DNA from: Bailinhaonella thermotolerans
Lineage (GTDB): Bacteria > Actinomycetota > Actinomycetes > Streptosporangiales > Streptosporangiaceae
Assembly (NCBI RefSeq): GCF_003594875.1
Contig: NZ_QZEY01000001.1
Location: 930,001-994,000 of the forward strand
Reading direction: 5' to 3'
DNA: 64,000 bases
The translations under genes were made by a program, and so were the position numbers. Position 1 is the stretch's first letter. Each line of letters begins with the position of its first letter. Under the pieces are notes generated by a model. The model saw only the letters and a list, made by a program, of their open reading frames with translations. It had not been told where the DNA came from and did not search any database. Shown piece by piece: positions 52,015 to 59,855 of this stretch.

Positions 52015-52554
52015 TCAGCCGAGCGGCCGCCCGGCGCGGGCGCCGCGCAGGTTGCGGAGCAGGCCCAGCTCGGCGACGTTCTTGGTGAGCTCGACGTTGA
52101 CCCAGCCGGCGACCGACCCGAGCGTCATCTCCTGGCCCCACAGGCCCGCCGTGCGCTCGGTGGAGTCCAGGTCGGCGTCGGTCAGGGTCTCAAGGTGCTC
52201 GCGCCACCGCCGGTGGAGGTCGCGCAGCCAGTCGGCGGCGGCCCCGGCCGTGCCCGGCCAGGTGATCTCCTCCCGCGCCGGGGCGCCGCCGCCGAAGCAG
52301 TGGCCCATGGTGGTCGTCCACCAGAAACCGATGTGCCAGGTCACCCAGGCGATGGTGACCGCCGGGGCGGGGTCGGGCTCGGTGTCCTGGAAGTCCGCGA
52401 CCCAGCGGCCCCGCTCGTCGCGGCGCACGGTCCAGCAGTGGGCGGCGGGCTCCCACAGGGCGGCCTCGTCGTCGAGGTCCTTCAGGTGGTACTCCAGCAA
52501 CGCCATGGCGATGTCGAGCTGACCGGTCAGCAGGGCGACACGGGGATTGATCAT
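52015..52554 (-). CDS. DinB family protein
   Basis: 179 aa four-helix bundle. It has VALLTGQLDIAMALLEYHLKDLDDEAALWEP in part, TIAWVTWHIGFWW with the metal His and WVNVELTKNVAELGLLRNL with the third ligand region (here Lys-Asn-Val replaces the usual His of KHxxE, so metal binding may be altered). DinB relatives include thiol transferases that use mycothiol or bacillithiol, which would fit a mycothiol-producing host. Function not proven. Confidence 0.82.
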   Translation of the reverse strand: MINPRVALLTGQLDIAMALLEYHLKDLDDEAALWEPAAHCWTVRRDERGRWVADFQDTEPDPAPAVTIAWVTWHIGFWWTTTMGHCFGGGAPAREEITWPGTAGAAADWLRDLHRRWREHLETLTDADLDSTERTAGLWGQEMTLGSVAGWVNVELTKNVAELGLLRNLRGARAGRPLG

Positions 52555-52621
52555 TCGGCGGAGTCTGCCAGCGGCCCCGGGTGCGCCGCCACACGTTTTC
52601 GGGCCCGCGCGGGCCCGCGGG

Positions 52622-53125
52622 TCACCGCCGCGACTGGGCGTACACGTGGCAGCGCACCCCGCGCAGGACCGTGCCGCCCCGCAGCTCGTGGCCGATCCGC
52701 TCCGCCACGCGCGCGGACCTGTCGTTACCCTCCCTGACGTACGAGAAGACCTCCTCGGCCCCGAGCACGTCGAAGCAGTAGCGCAGCGCGGCGCGCGCGG
52801 CCTCGGTGGCGTACCCCTTGCCCCAGTGCTCGCGCGCCAGCGCCCAGCCGATCTCCAGGCCCGGCCAGTCGAGCGGCTGCCAGGGGCCCGCGCGCCCGGC
52901 GAAGCGGCCGGTGGACTTCTCGACGACCGCCCAGTTGGTGAAGCCGCGCAGTCGCTCGTGCCCGAGCATGAGCGCGAGATTGCGCCAGGAGTCCTCGCGC
53001 GACATGGCGCCCTCGGCGAAGAGGTACCGCCCCACCTCGGGGTCCCCCAGCATCGCCGCGTAGTCCTCGAAGTCCGCGCCGCTCAGCGGCCGCAGGATCA
53101 GCCGCTCGGTCTCCACGACCTCCAT
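52622..53125 (-). CDS. GNAT acetyltransferase, RimJ/RimL type
   Basis: 167 aa. VETERLILRPLSGADFEDYAAML begins the fold, the acetyl-CoA loop is EHWGKGYATEAARAALRY (Q/RxxGxG/A variant WGKGYA) and FSYVREGNDRSARVAERIG is the family C-terminal motif. ATG 53125 has GGAGG 7 nt upstream; the in-frame ATG at 53131 overlaps the site. N-terminal or small-molecule acetylation cannot be resolved. Confidence 0.9.
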   Translation of the reverse strand: MEVVETERLILRPLSGADFEDYAAMLGDPEVGRYLFAEGAMSREDSWRNLALMLGHERLRGFTNWAVVEKSTGRFAGRAGPWQPLDWPGLEIGWALAREHWGKGYATEAARAALRYCFDVLGAEEVFSYVREGNDRSARVAERIGHELRGGTVLRGVRCHVYAQSRR

Positions 53126-53153
53126 GGGCATCCCTCCCCGGAACGGGCCAAGG

Positions 53154-53309
53154 TTAGCCGGGGAGGACGCGGCGCGCACCCCGGGCCTCCCAGCGGGCGG
53201 GCCGGGGCCGCCGGTTCTCCACGTTCCAGCCGATGGCCGCCCCCGCGAGGGCCACGCCGGTGAGGTAGAGGACCGCTCGGCGCACTCCGCGCCGGTTGAC
53301 CAGCCGCAT
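53154..53309 (-). CDS. 51-aa single-span membrane protein
   Basis: Short gene with ATG 53309, TAA 53154 and GGAGGAG 6 nt upstream. A basic start (MRLVNRRGVRRAV) precedes a hydrophobic helix (LYLTGVALAGAAIGW) and an Arg/Pro-rich tail, the layout of an N-in membrane microprotein. Family not recognised. The clear ribosome-binding site and the use of TAA argue for a real gene, but coding evidence at this length is limited. Confidence 0.55.
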   Translation of the reverse strand: MRLVNRRGVRRAVLYLTGVALAGAAIGWNVENRRPRPARWEARGARRVLPG

Positions 53310-53422
53310 CGCCGTCTCCTCCGATGCCGGGGGTTCGGACGAGACCAGGACACCGGACCCGCGCGTCCGCGCGGTGACGCCCGGGTTTCCGGCCGGTGCC
53401 GGGAACCGGGCAGGATTGGCAC

Positions 53423-54178
53423 ATGGACTTGGGACTCACCGACCGCGTGTTCGTCATCACCGGGGGAAGCCGGGGCCTCGGCCTGGCCACCGCCCGCGCG
53501 CTCGTCTCCGCCGGGGCGCGCGTCGTCGTCAGCTCGCGCGACCCCGAGGCGGTCGAGCGCGCCGCCGGGGACCTCGGCCCCGCCGCCGTGGGCGTCGCCG
53601 CCGACAACGCCGACGAGGACGCCGGTGAGCGCCTGGTGACCGCCGCGCGCGACTCCTTCGGCCGCCTGGACGGCGCGCTCATCAGCGTCGGCGGCCCGCC
53701 CGCCGCCTCGATCGGGGACACCACCGAGGACCAGTGGCGCGCGGCCTTCGAGACGATCTTCCTGGGCTCCGTACGGCTGGCGCGCGCGTTCGCCGGCGCG
53801 CTCGGCGAGGGCGGGTCGCTCGCGTTCGTCCTGTCCTCGTCGGTCCGCAGCCCCATCCCCGGCCTGGCCGTCTCCAACGGCCTTCGCCCGGGGCTGGCCG
53901 GCTTCGCCAAGAACCTCTCCGACGAGCTCGGCCCCCGGGGCGTCCGGGTCAACGCCCTCCTGCCCGGCCGGATCGCCACCGACCGCGTCCGCGAGCTGGA
54001 CTCCCGCTCCGGCGACCCGGACGAGGTCCGCGACCGCCTCTCCCAGGCCATCCCGCTCCGCCGCTACGGCACCCCCGAGGAGTTCGGCCGCGTCGCCGCC
54101 TTCCTCCTCTCCCCCGCCGCCTCCTATCTCACCGGGGTCATGCTCCCCGTGGACGGCGGCGCCCAGCGCGTCATCTGA
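53423..54178 (+). CDS. SDR-family protein lacking the catalytic Tyr-Lys pair
   Basis: 251 aa Rossmann protein: TGGSRGLGLATARAL for NAD(P), ISVGGPP in place of NNAG, and C-terminal MLPVDGGAQRVI. At the active site SSSVRSPIPGLAVSN-GLRPGLAGFAK, the YxxxK positions read SNGLR, so the proton-donating Tyr and Lys are missing although the Ser is kept. A known subgroup of SDR proteins shares this, with catalysis uncertain. ATG 53423 chosen after the in-frame start at 53396. Confidence 0.85.
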   Translation: MDLGLTDRVFVITGGSRGLGLATARALVSAGARVVVSSRDPEAVERAAGDLGPAAVGVAADNADEDAGERLVTAARDSFGRLDGALISVGGPPAASIGDTTEDQWRAAFETIFLGSVRLARAFAGALGEGGSLAFVLSSSVRSPIPGLAVSNGLRPGLAGFAKNLSDELGPRGVRVNALLPGRIATDRVRELDSRSGDPDEVRDRLSQAIPLRRYGTPEEFGRVAAFLLSPAASYLTGVMLPVDGGAQRVI

Positions 54179-54217
54179 CCGCCCCTCGGATCGGGGCCCG
54201 GCCGAGCCGGGGCGGGG

Positions 54218-54535
54218 TCACAGGCCGACGAACAGATCGGCGAGCATCGTGACGCCGGCGGCCGCGAAGAGCACGCCCGTCACGCGGTCGAAGACCGTCG
54301 TGCGGGCCCGGGCCTCCCGCTCGCGCAGCCGCTGCCTCCGCTCGGCGTTCAGCAGGGGGCCGTAGAACCTGCGCGCGTACCTCACCGCGGCCTTGGCGTG
54401 CCAGGTGGCCCAGCCCCGGAAGTCCAGGGCGAGGATCAGCCCGGCGGCCAGGAGCAGAAGGCCCCCGGCGACCTGGACGACGGGCCCCCCGTTCGCGGTG
54501 ACCGTGAGGGCGAGGCTTCCGGTGATCGCCGGCAT
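54218..54535 (-). CDS. Hypothetical two-helix membrane protein
   Basis: 105 aa. Two hydrophobic segments (VVQVAGGLLLLAAGLILALDF; GVLFAAAGVTMLADLFV) flank a basic loop (RRQRLREREARARTTVFDRV). Family not recognised. ATG 54535 lacks a good ribosome-binding site, and upstream sequence is the 26-bp tandem array. It is convergent with the SDR gene. Confidence 0.55.
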   Translation of the reverse strand: MPAITGSLALTVTANGGPVVQVAGGLLLLAAGLILALDFRGWATWHAKAAVRYARRFYGPLLNAERRQRLREREARARTTVFDRVTGVLFAAAGVTMLADLFVGL

Positions 54536-54587
54536 TTTCGCATGATCGACCGGAACGCCCCGCCCGTCCAGACCCGGCTCGTGCCCG

Positions 54588-54691
54588 GGCGTACGGCTCA
54601 CGCCCGTGTCCCAGGCGTACGGCTCACGCCCGTGTCCCGGGCGTACGGCTCGCGCCCGTGTCCCGGGCGTACGGCTCGCGCCCGCGCCCGC
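54588..54691. repeat. 26-bp tandem repeat, four copies, with a GCGTACGGC core
   Basis: Units start at 54588, 54614, 54640 and 54666 and begin GGCGTACGGCTCACGCCCGT; changes are at one or two positions per copy until the degenerate last one. Each unit contains GCGTACGGC, a one-base variant of the dispersed palindrome, next to GGCGTACGGG at the end. It lies between two leftward genes. Confidence 0.88.
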
Positions 54692-54726
54692 CCCCGGCGT
54701 ACGGGATCGGGCGGGCGCGGGGCGGG

Positions 54727-55599
54727 TCAGCGGGCGAGGAGGTCGCGGAGGGCCCCGGCGACGTCGGCGGGAGCCTCCTCGGCCATGAAGTGGCCCCAGG
54801 AGACGGTCTGGTGGCGCAGGTCGGGGGCCCACGCGCGCCACAGCGCCTCCGCGTCGTAGCCGAGGGCCGCGCCCCAGTCCTGCTGGAGCACGGTGACGGG
54901 CATCCGCAGGCGGTTGCCGGCCTCGCGGTCGGCCCGGTCGTGCTCGACGTCGATCCCGGCCGAGGCGCGGTAGTCGGCGACGATGGACGGGACGGCCTCG
55001 CGGCAGGCCCGGAGGTACTCCGCGCGCACGTCCTCGGGGATCGCGGCGGGGTCGCCGGTCCACAGGTCGAGGAAGTGGCCGAAGAAGGCGTCCGCGCCGG
55101 CCGAGATCATCCGCTCCGGCAGGCCGGGCGGCTGCGCCATGAGGAACAGGTGGAAGCCCACGGCGGCGGTCGTCCCGCGCATCACGTCCCACATGTCCAG
55201 CGTCGGCAGCACGTCGAGCGAGGCCAGGTGGGTGATCACCTCCGGGTGGTCCAGCCCCGCGCGGACGGCGACCAGCGCGCCCCGGTCGTGCCCGGCCAGC
55301 GCGAACCGCTCGTGCCCCAGCGCGCGGGCCAGCGCCACGACGTCGGCGGCCATGGTGCGCTTGGAGTAGGTGTCCGGGCCGTCCTCGGCGGGCTTGTCGC
55401 TCGCGCCGTACCCCCGCAGGTCGGGGACGATCACGGTGTGGTCGGCGGCCAGGTCGGCGGCGACGTGCCGCCACATCAGGTGGGTCTGCGGGAACCCGTG
55501 CAGCAGCACGACGGGGCTGCCCGACCCCGCGACGGCCGCGTTGAGCGACACGCCGGGGGCGACGGGGACGCGCCGGTAGTCGAAACCCTCGATCTTCAT
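54727..55599 (-). CDS. Alpha/beta hydrolase, haloacetate dehalogenase/epoxide hydrolase type
   Basis: 290 aa. HGFPQTHLMWRHVAADL, PDLRGYGASDKP, nucleophile Asp in LAGHDRGALVAVR, and His in VSWGHFMAEEAP give the Asp-His machinery of fluoroacetate dehalogenases; SLDVLPTLDMWDVM and YRASAGIDVEHDRAD match the same subfamily. It could be a dehalogenase or an epoxide hydrolase. ATG 55599 gives MKIEGFDYRRV; longer in-frame starts are not conserved. Divergent from a BTAD regulator. Confidence 0.88.
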   Translation of the reverse strand: MKIEGFDYRRVPVAPGVSLNAAVAGSGSPVVLLHGFPQTHLMWRHVAADLAADHTVIVPDLRGYGASDKPAEDGPDTYSKRTMAADVVALARALGHERFALAGHDRGALVAVRAGLDHPEVITHLASLDVLPTLDMWDVMRGTTAAVGFHLFLMAQPPGLPERMISAGADAFFGHFLDLWTGDPAAIPEDVRAEYLRACREAVPSIVADYRASAGIDVEHDRADREAGNRLRMPVTVLQQDWGAALGYDAEALWRAWAPDLRHQTVSWGHFMAEEAPADVAGALRDLLAR

Positions 55600-55698
55600 G
55601 TTCTCGTTTCCCTTTCCGGTGGTTCGCGGCCCTCCCGGGCCGGCTTCCAGCCTCGCCCGGCCGGATGAGCATCCGATGAGCGGCGATACGGTCGGAGG

Positions 55699-57741
55699 GT
55701 GGGGGTCGAACTGGGGGTGCTGGGGCCGGTGGCGGCCTGGGACGACGCCGGGGACGCGATCGATCTCAAGGGGCCGCGCCACCGGGCGGTGCTGGCCCGG
55801 CTGATCGTCGCCCGCGGCCGCGTCGTCCCGGTGTCCTACCTGGTGGAGGACCTGTGGGAGGGCGATCCGCCGGAGGGCGCGGTGGCCGCCGTGCGCACGT
55901 TCGTGGCGGCGCTGCGCCGGGCGCTGGAGCCGGAACGGCCCGCCCGGGCCAGGCCGCGCCTGCTGGTCACCGAGGGGCCGGGATACGCCGTGCGCGCCGA
56001 TCCCGGGGCGGTGGACGCCTGGCGGTTCGAGCGGGCGCTCGCCGCGGACCTGCCGCCGGAGCGGGCGGCTCGGCGGCTGGAGGAGGCGCTGGGCTGGTGG
56101 CGCGGACCGGCCTACGCCGACTTCGCCGAGGAGCCCTGGGCGCGGGCGGAGCGCTCACGCCTGTCGGAGCTGCGGCTGCGGGCCGTGGAACGGCTGGCCG
56201 AGGCGCGGCTGGCGCTGGGGCGGGCCGCCGGGGCGGTGCCCGACCTGGAGGCGCACGTGGCCGAGCACCCCTGGCGGGAGGAGGGCTGGCGGCTGCTGGC
56301 GCTGGCGCTGTACCGCGGCGGGCGCCAGGGGGACGCCCTGGCGGTGCTGCGCCGGGCTCGCGACCTGCTGGTGTCGCGCCTGGGGGTGGACCCCGGGCCG
56401 GAGCTGCGCCGGCTGGAGTCCGACATCCTGCGCCAGGCCCCGGCCCTGGACCGGGCGCGGGACCCGGCGGAGGCGGTGTGGGCGCGGGCGGCCGCCGCGT
56501 ACGAGGCGAGCGTGCCGGCGGGCGCGCGGGCGCGGCTGGAGTCCACGGTGGGCCTCATGCGCGATCTGGCCACGACCGGCGGCGCGGGCCTTGAGGCGGC
56601 CCGCGCGCACCGCGTGGCCGCGACGGAGGCCGCCGAGGAGCTGGGCGACCCCGAGCTGACGGCGCGGGTGATCGGGGCCTACGACGTGCCGGCGGTCTGG
56701 ACCCGCGCGGACGACCCGGAGCAGGCGGCGCGGATGGTGGCGGCGGCCGAGCGGGTCCTGGCCGCCCTCCCGCCCGGCGCGCCCGAGGCGACGCGCGCCC
56801 GCCTGCTGAGCACGATCGCGGTGGAGTCGCGGGGGACGGGTTCCCCGCGCGCCGCCGAGGCGGCCCGCCAGGCCGAGGAGATCGCCCGGCGGCTGGACGA
56901 CCCGGCGCTGCTGGCCTTCGCGCTCAACGGCGCGTTCATGCAGAGCTTCGGCCGGGCCGGCCTGGCCGGGCGGCGCGACGAGATCGGCGCGGAGCTGGTC
57001 GCCCTGTCGGCCCGGCACGGCCTGGCCGGCTTCGAGATCCTGGGCCACCTCGTCCGCCTGCAGGCCCGCTGCGCCCTGGCCGACTTCGCCGCCGCCGACG
57101 AGCACGCGGCCGCCGCCGAGCGCCTGGCCGAGCGGCACGAACGCCCCCTGGTGGAGGTCTTCACCACCTGGTACCACGCCCTCCGCCTCGACGTGACCGG
57201 CGAGCCGCCCGGCGGGGCGAGCGCCGTGCCGGGCGGGACCGCCGTGCCGGGCCAGGAGGGCGACGTGCCGGGCGGGGCGCCGGCGGGACGGGCCGAGGCC
57301 GCGTACCGGGAGGCGGCCGGGCTCCTCGACGGGGCCGGGATGCCGGGGCTGGAGCGGGGGCTGCCGCCGCTCGCCCTGCTGTGCGCGCGCGTCCGGCGGG
57401 GACTGCCCGTCGAGCCGCGGGATCTCGGGACGGCGGGCGGCGAGCCGGACTTCGGCCCCTACGAACCGTGGGCCCGCCCGCTGCTGCTCCTCGCCGGAGA
57501 CCGCCGCGCCGAGGCCGCGGAGGCGCTGCGCGAGATCCCCGACCCGCCGGCCGACCTGCTCATGGAGGCGATGTGGGCCCTGGTGGCCCGCGCCGCGGCC
57601 CTCCTCGGCGACCGGGAGGCGGCACGGCGGGCCCGCGACGCCCTCGCTCCCGCCGCCGGCGAGCTGGCCGGCGCCGGCAGCGGCCTGCTCACCCTGGGCC
57701 CCGTGGCCGCCTACCTCGATCCGCCCGGGCCGCGGAGCTGA
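55699..57741 (+). CDS. BTAD/SARP-type transcriptional regulator
   Basis: 680 aa. N-terminal OmpR-like winged helix (VELGVLGPVAAWDDAG; LEDLWEGDPPEGAVAAVRTFVAALRRAL read in part), then the bacterial transcriptional activation domain (DAWRFERAL ... HPWREEGWRLLALALYRGGRQGDALAVLRRAR). The rest (about residue 250 on) is an Ala-rich helical TPR-like region with a Gly/Pro insertion near residue 505. No NB-ARC/AAA module is present. GTG 55699 follows CGGAGG. Divergent from the dehalogenase-like gene, a possible target. Confidence 0.88.
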   Translation: MGVELGVLGPVAAWDDAGDAIDLKGPRHRAVLARLIVARGRVVPVSYLVEDLWEGDPPEGAVAAVRTFVAALRRALEPERPARARPRLLVTEGPGYAVRADPGAVDAWRFERALAADLPPERAARRLEEALGWWRGPAYADFAEEPWARAERSRLSELRLRAVERLAEARLALGRAAGAVPDLEAHVAEHPWREEGWRLLALALYRGGRQGDALAVLRRARDLLVSRLGVDPGPELRRLESDILRQAPALDRARDPAEAVWARAAAAYEASVPAGARARLESTVGLMRDLATTGGAGLEAARAHRVAATEAAEELGDPELTARVIGAYDVPAVWTRADDPEQAARMVAAAERVLAALPPGAPEATRARLLSTIAVESRGTGSPRAAEAARQAEEIARRLDDPALLAFALNGAFMQSFGRAGLAGRRDEIGAELVALSARHGLAGFEILGHLVRLQARCALADFAAADEHAAAAERLAERHERPLVEVFTTWYHALRLDVTGEPPGGASAVPGGTAVPGQEGDVPGGAPAGRAEAAYREAAGLLDGAGMPGLERGLPPLALLCARVRRGLPVEPRDLGTAGGEPDFGPYEPWARPLLLLAGDRRAEAAEALREIPDPPADLLMEAMWALVARAAALLGDREAARRARDALAPAAGELAGAGSGLLTLGPVAAYLDPPGPRS

Positions 57742-57906
57742 CCCGCCGGCTCCTCCGCGCGTACGGCTCTCGCCGGGGCCTCCCCGGCGTACCGGACCGC
57801 GAGGCCGCCGCCCCCGGCCCGCGCCTGCGGTGACCGCCGCCCCCCGGCGTACGGCGGCGCGGGGAGGCCCGGTCCTCGGCCGGGTCACGCGCCGGCGGGG
57901 CGCGGG

Positions 57907-58608
57907 CTACTCGGCCTGGCGGACGCCCAGCTCGTGGAGGCGGTTGAGCATGTCGAGGGGGTCGGCGTAGACGCGGAAGGCGCCCGCGCGCTCCAGTTCC
58001 TCGCGGCCGTAGCCGCCGGACAGCAGGCCCACGCCGAGGGCGCCGGCGCGGCGGGCCGCCAGGAGGTCCCAGACGCTGTCGCCGACCACGATCGCGCCGC
58101 GGGGGTCGGCGTCGAGCACCGCCGCCGCGGCCAGGAACAGGTCCGGGTCGGGCTTGGCGTAGCGGACCCGGTCCCGCGTGACCATCGGGGTGTCCTCGGG
58201 CAGGTCCAGCATCTTCAGCGCCGTCCGGGCGGTCTCCCAGCGGCCGCTGGTGGCGATGGCCCACGGGAGGCGGCGCTCGGTGAGGTGGCGGAGGAGCTCC
58301 CGGGCGCCCGGGAGCGGGCGGACGCTGTCCACCTGCTCCAGGTAGGCGGCGGCGTGCTCGCGCTGGAGGCGCTCGATCTGGTCCGGGGTCAGGCTGATGC
58401 CGGTCTCGCGCATGAGCGCGGTCACGAACAGGCCGCCGCTCATGCCGATGCGCCGGTGGATGCGCCAGACGGACAGGTCGATCTCCAGCGCCGACAGCGC
58501 CGCGCGCCACGCGATCACGTGCTGGTACACGCTGTCGATCAGCGTGCCGTCCAGGTCGAACAGGATCGCCGGCGGCGCGGGCTCCGGATAGGTGAGGTCC
58601 CCGATCAT
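57907..58608 (-). CDS. HAD-superfamily phosphatase
   Basis: 233 aa. Motif I ILFDLDGTLIDS, motif II ATSGRWET, motif III Lys in VRYAKPDPDLF and motif IV VVGDSVWDLLAARRAG, with a helical cap (IHRRIGMSGGLFV) typical of the beta-phosphoglucomutase/phosphonatase-like subgroup. Cytoplasmic phosphate-ester hydrolase of unknown substrate. It starts 4 bp after the Ddn-like gene and is probably cotranscribed with it. Confidence 0.9.
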   Translation of the reverse strand: MIGDLTYPEPAPPAILFDLDGTLIDSVYQHVIAWRAALSALEIDLSVWRIHRRIGMSGGLFVTALMRETGISLTPDQIERLQREHAAAYLEQVDSVRPLPGARELLRHLTERRLPWAIATSGRWETARTALKMLDLPEDTPMVTRDRVRYAKPDPDLFLAAAAVLDADPRGAIVVGDSVWDLLAARRAGALGVGLLSGGYGREELERAGAFRVYADPLDMLNRLHELGVRQAE

Positions 58609-58612
58609 GCTC

Positions 58613-59044
58613 TCAGTCTCGCATCCCCCCTCCCGCCGCCCGGTCACCGGGGCGGTCCAGGTCCACGCGGACCGTGAGCAGGTCGGTGCCGAGCAGGCGG
58701 ACGAGCAGCCCGTTGTACGCCGGGAGCCGGCGCAGCCGCCGCCGCGGGTCGTCGTCCGGCAGCGGCACGGCGGTGCCGGTGTGCCAGCGTCCGCCGATCC
58801 GCACGCGCACCCGGTCGTTCTTCTCGATGTTGCGGATGTACTGGGACGCGCGGCCGTGGTCGGACACGAACCAGAAGGAGCCGCCCTCCACCCGCCCGCC
58901 GACCGGCGTACGGCGGGGCAGCCCGGTGCGGCGGCCGACGGTCTCCAGCAGGGCCTGGCCGGGGATCCGGCCGGACAGGGGACGCATCACCGGGTTGATC
59001 AGGCGGTGGATCCGGCTCACGGCGCGCCGCTTTCGCTCGCTCAT
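58613..59044 (-). CDS. Deazaflavin (F420)-dependent nitroreductase-family protein (Ddn-like)
   Basis: 143 aa. LLETVGRRTGLPRRTPVGGRVEGG in part, then FWFVSDHGRASQYIRNIEKNDRVRVRIGGRWHTGTA gives the split-barrel F420-binding pattern of the FDOR/Ddn family; substrates include quinones and nitro compounds. Start ATG 59044. The TetR-type dyad lies just upstream, between this gene and the divergent TetR, so repression by TetR is likely. Confidence 0.9.
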   Translation of the reverse strand: MSERKRRAVSRIHRLINPVMRPLSGRIPGQALLETVGRRTGLPRRTPVGGRVEGGSFWFVSDHGRASQYIRNIEKNDRVRVRIGGRWHTGTAVPLPDDDPRRRLRRLPAYNGLLVRLLGTDLLTVRVDLDRPGDRAAGGGMRD

Positions 59045-59063
59045 GGACTCCAGCCCCTTTTGT

Positions 59064-59108
59064 CGGAACTAATCGTCTCGACAATCGTTGCCGAGACTCA
59101 GAGTTCCG
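59064..59108. promoter_or_regulatory. Long nested dyad, probable TetR operator
   Basis: Symmetric about position 59086: CGGAACT (59064-59070) with AGTTCCG (59102-59108), GTCTCG (59075-59080) with CGAGAC (59092-59097), and CAA with TTG around the centre. It fills most of the 84-bp gap between the divergent Ddn-like and TetR genes. Confidence 0.72.
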
Positions 59109-59128
59109 TCAACGGTTAAGGTGGGCCC

Positions 59129-59728
59129 GTGGCGGACGATCAGGGCCGGCGGGCGCACACGGGACGCAGGCGCAACGAGGAGGCCGCGCGGGCGATCCTG
59201 CGGGCGGCCCGCGAGCTGCTGGAGCGCGGCGACGGCGCCGGGGTGAGCGTGGACGCGATCGCGGCGGCGGCCGGCGTGGGCAAGCAGACGATCTACCGGT
59301 GGTGGCCGTCCAAGAGCGACCTGCTGCTGGACGCGCTGGTCGAGGGAGCGCGCGGGCTCGCTCCCGCCCCGGACGAGGGCGACCTGGGATCGGACCTGGC
59401 GGCGTTCCTCACCGCGACCTTCCGGGGCGCCCGCGACCCCGCGGTCGCCGCCGCCCTGCGCCAGGTGGCCGCCGAGGCCCAGCGCGATCCCCGCGCGGCC
59501 GGGCTGCTCCGCAGCTTCACCGAGGACCGCCGCCGCGTCCTGCGCGGCCTCCTGGAACGCGCCGCCGCCCGCGGCGAGCTCTCCCCCGCCGCCGACCTCG
59601 ACCTGCTGGTGGACCAGGCCTACGGCGTCCTGTGGTACCGCCTCCTGATCGGCCACGCCCCCCTCACCGAGGCCGCCGCCGCTGCCCTGGCCGCCGCCCT
59701 GGCCCGCCAGGCCACCGCCTCCCCCTGA
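59129..59728 (+). CDS. TetR-family transcriptional regulator
   Basis: 199 aa. N-terminal helix-turn-helix VSVDAIAAAAGVGKQTIYRWWPSK in part (about residues 38-60), then an Ala-rich helical ligand domain with LYGVLWYRLLIG-like C-terminal block (AYGVLWYRLLIGHAPL). Start GTG 59129. It is divergent from the Ddn-like/HAD pair across a strong dyad and so probably represses that pair and itself. Ligand unknown. Confidence 0.92.
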   Translation: MADDQGRRAHTGRRRNEEAARAILRAARELLERGDGAGVSVDAIAAAAGVGKQTIYRWWPSKSDLLLDALVEGARGLAPAPDEGDLGSDLAAFLTATFRGARDPAVAAALRQVAAEAQRDPRAAGLLRSFTEDRRRVLRGLLERAAARGELSPAADLDLLVDQAYGVLWYRLLIGHAPLTEAAAAALAAALARQATASP

Positions 59729-59796
59729 CCCCGTACGGCGCGCGCGGCGCGCAGCCGTACGGCTCCGCCGCAGACGCCGGGCGGGGCCGTGCGGAC

Positions 59797-59852
59797 GGGG
59801 TCAGGCGGGTGGGGTCAGACGGGTGGGGTGAGGCGAGTGAGGTCGGGCGGGC
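59797..59852. repeat. Four tandem copies of a 14-bp unit
   Basis: Units of the form GGGGTCAGGCGGGT begin at 59797, 59811, 59825 and 59839, increasingly degenerate. It ends 3 bp before the stop of the leftward ABC exporter gene. A GCCGTACGGC lies at 59754. Confidence 0.85.
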
Positions 59853-59855
59853 GGG

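Noticed and set aside
54588-54691. CRISPR-like array
   Set aside because: The 26-bp units are directly adjacent without unique spacers, only four copies, and no cas genes are present. It is an ordinary tandem repeat.
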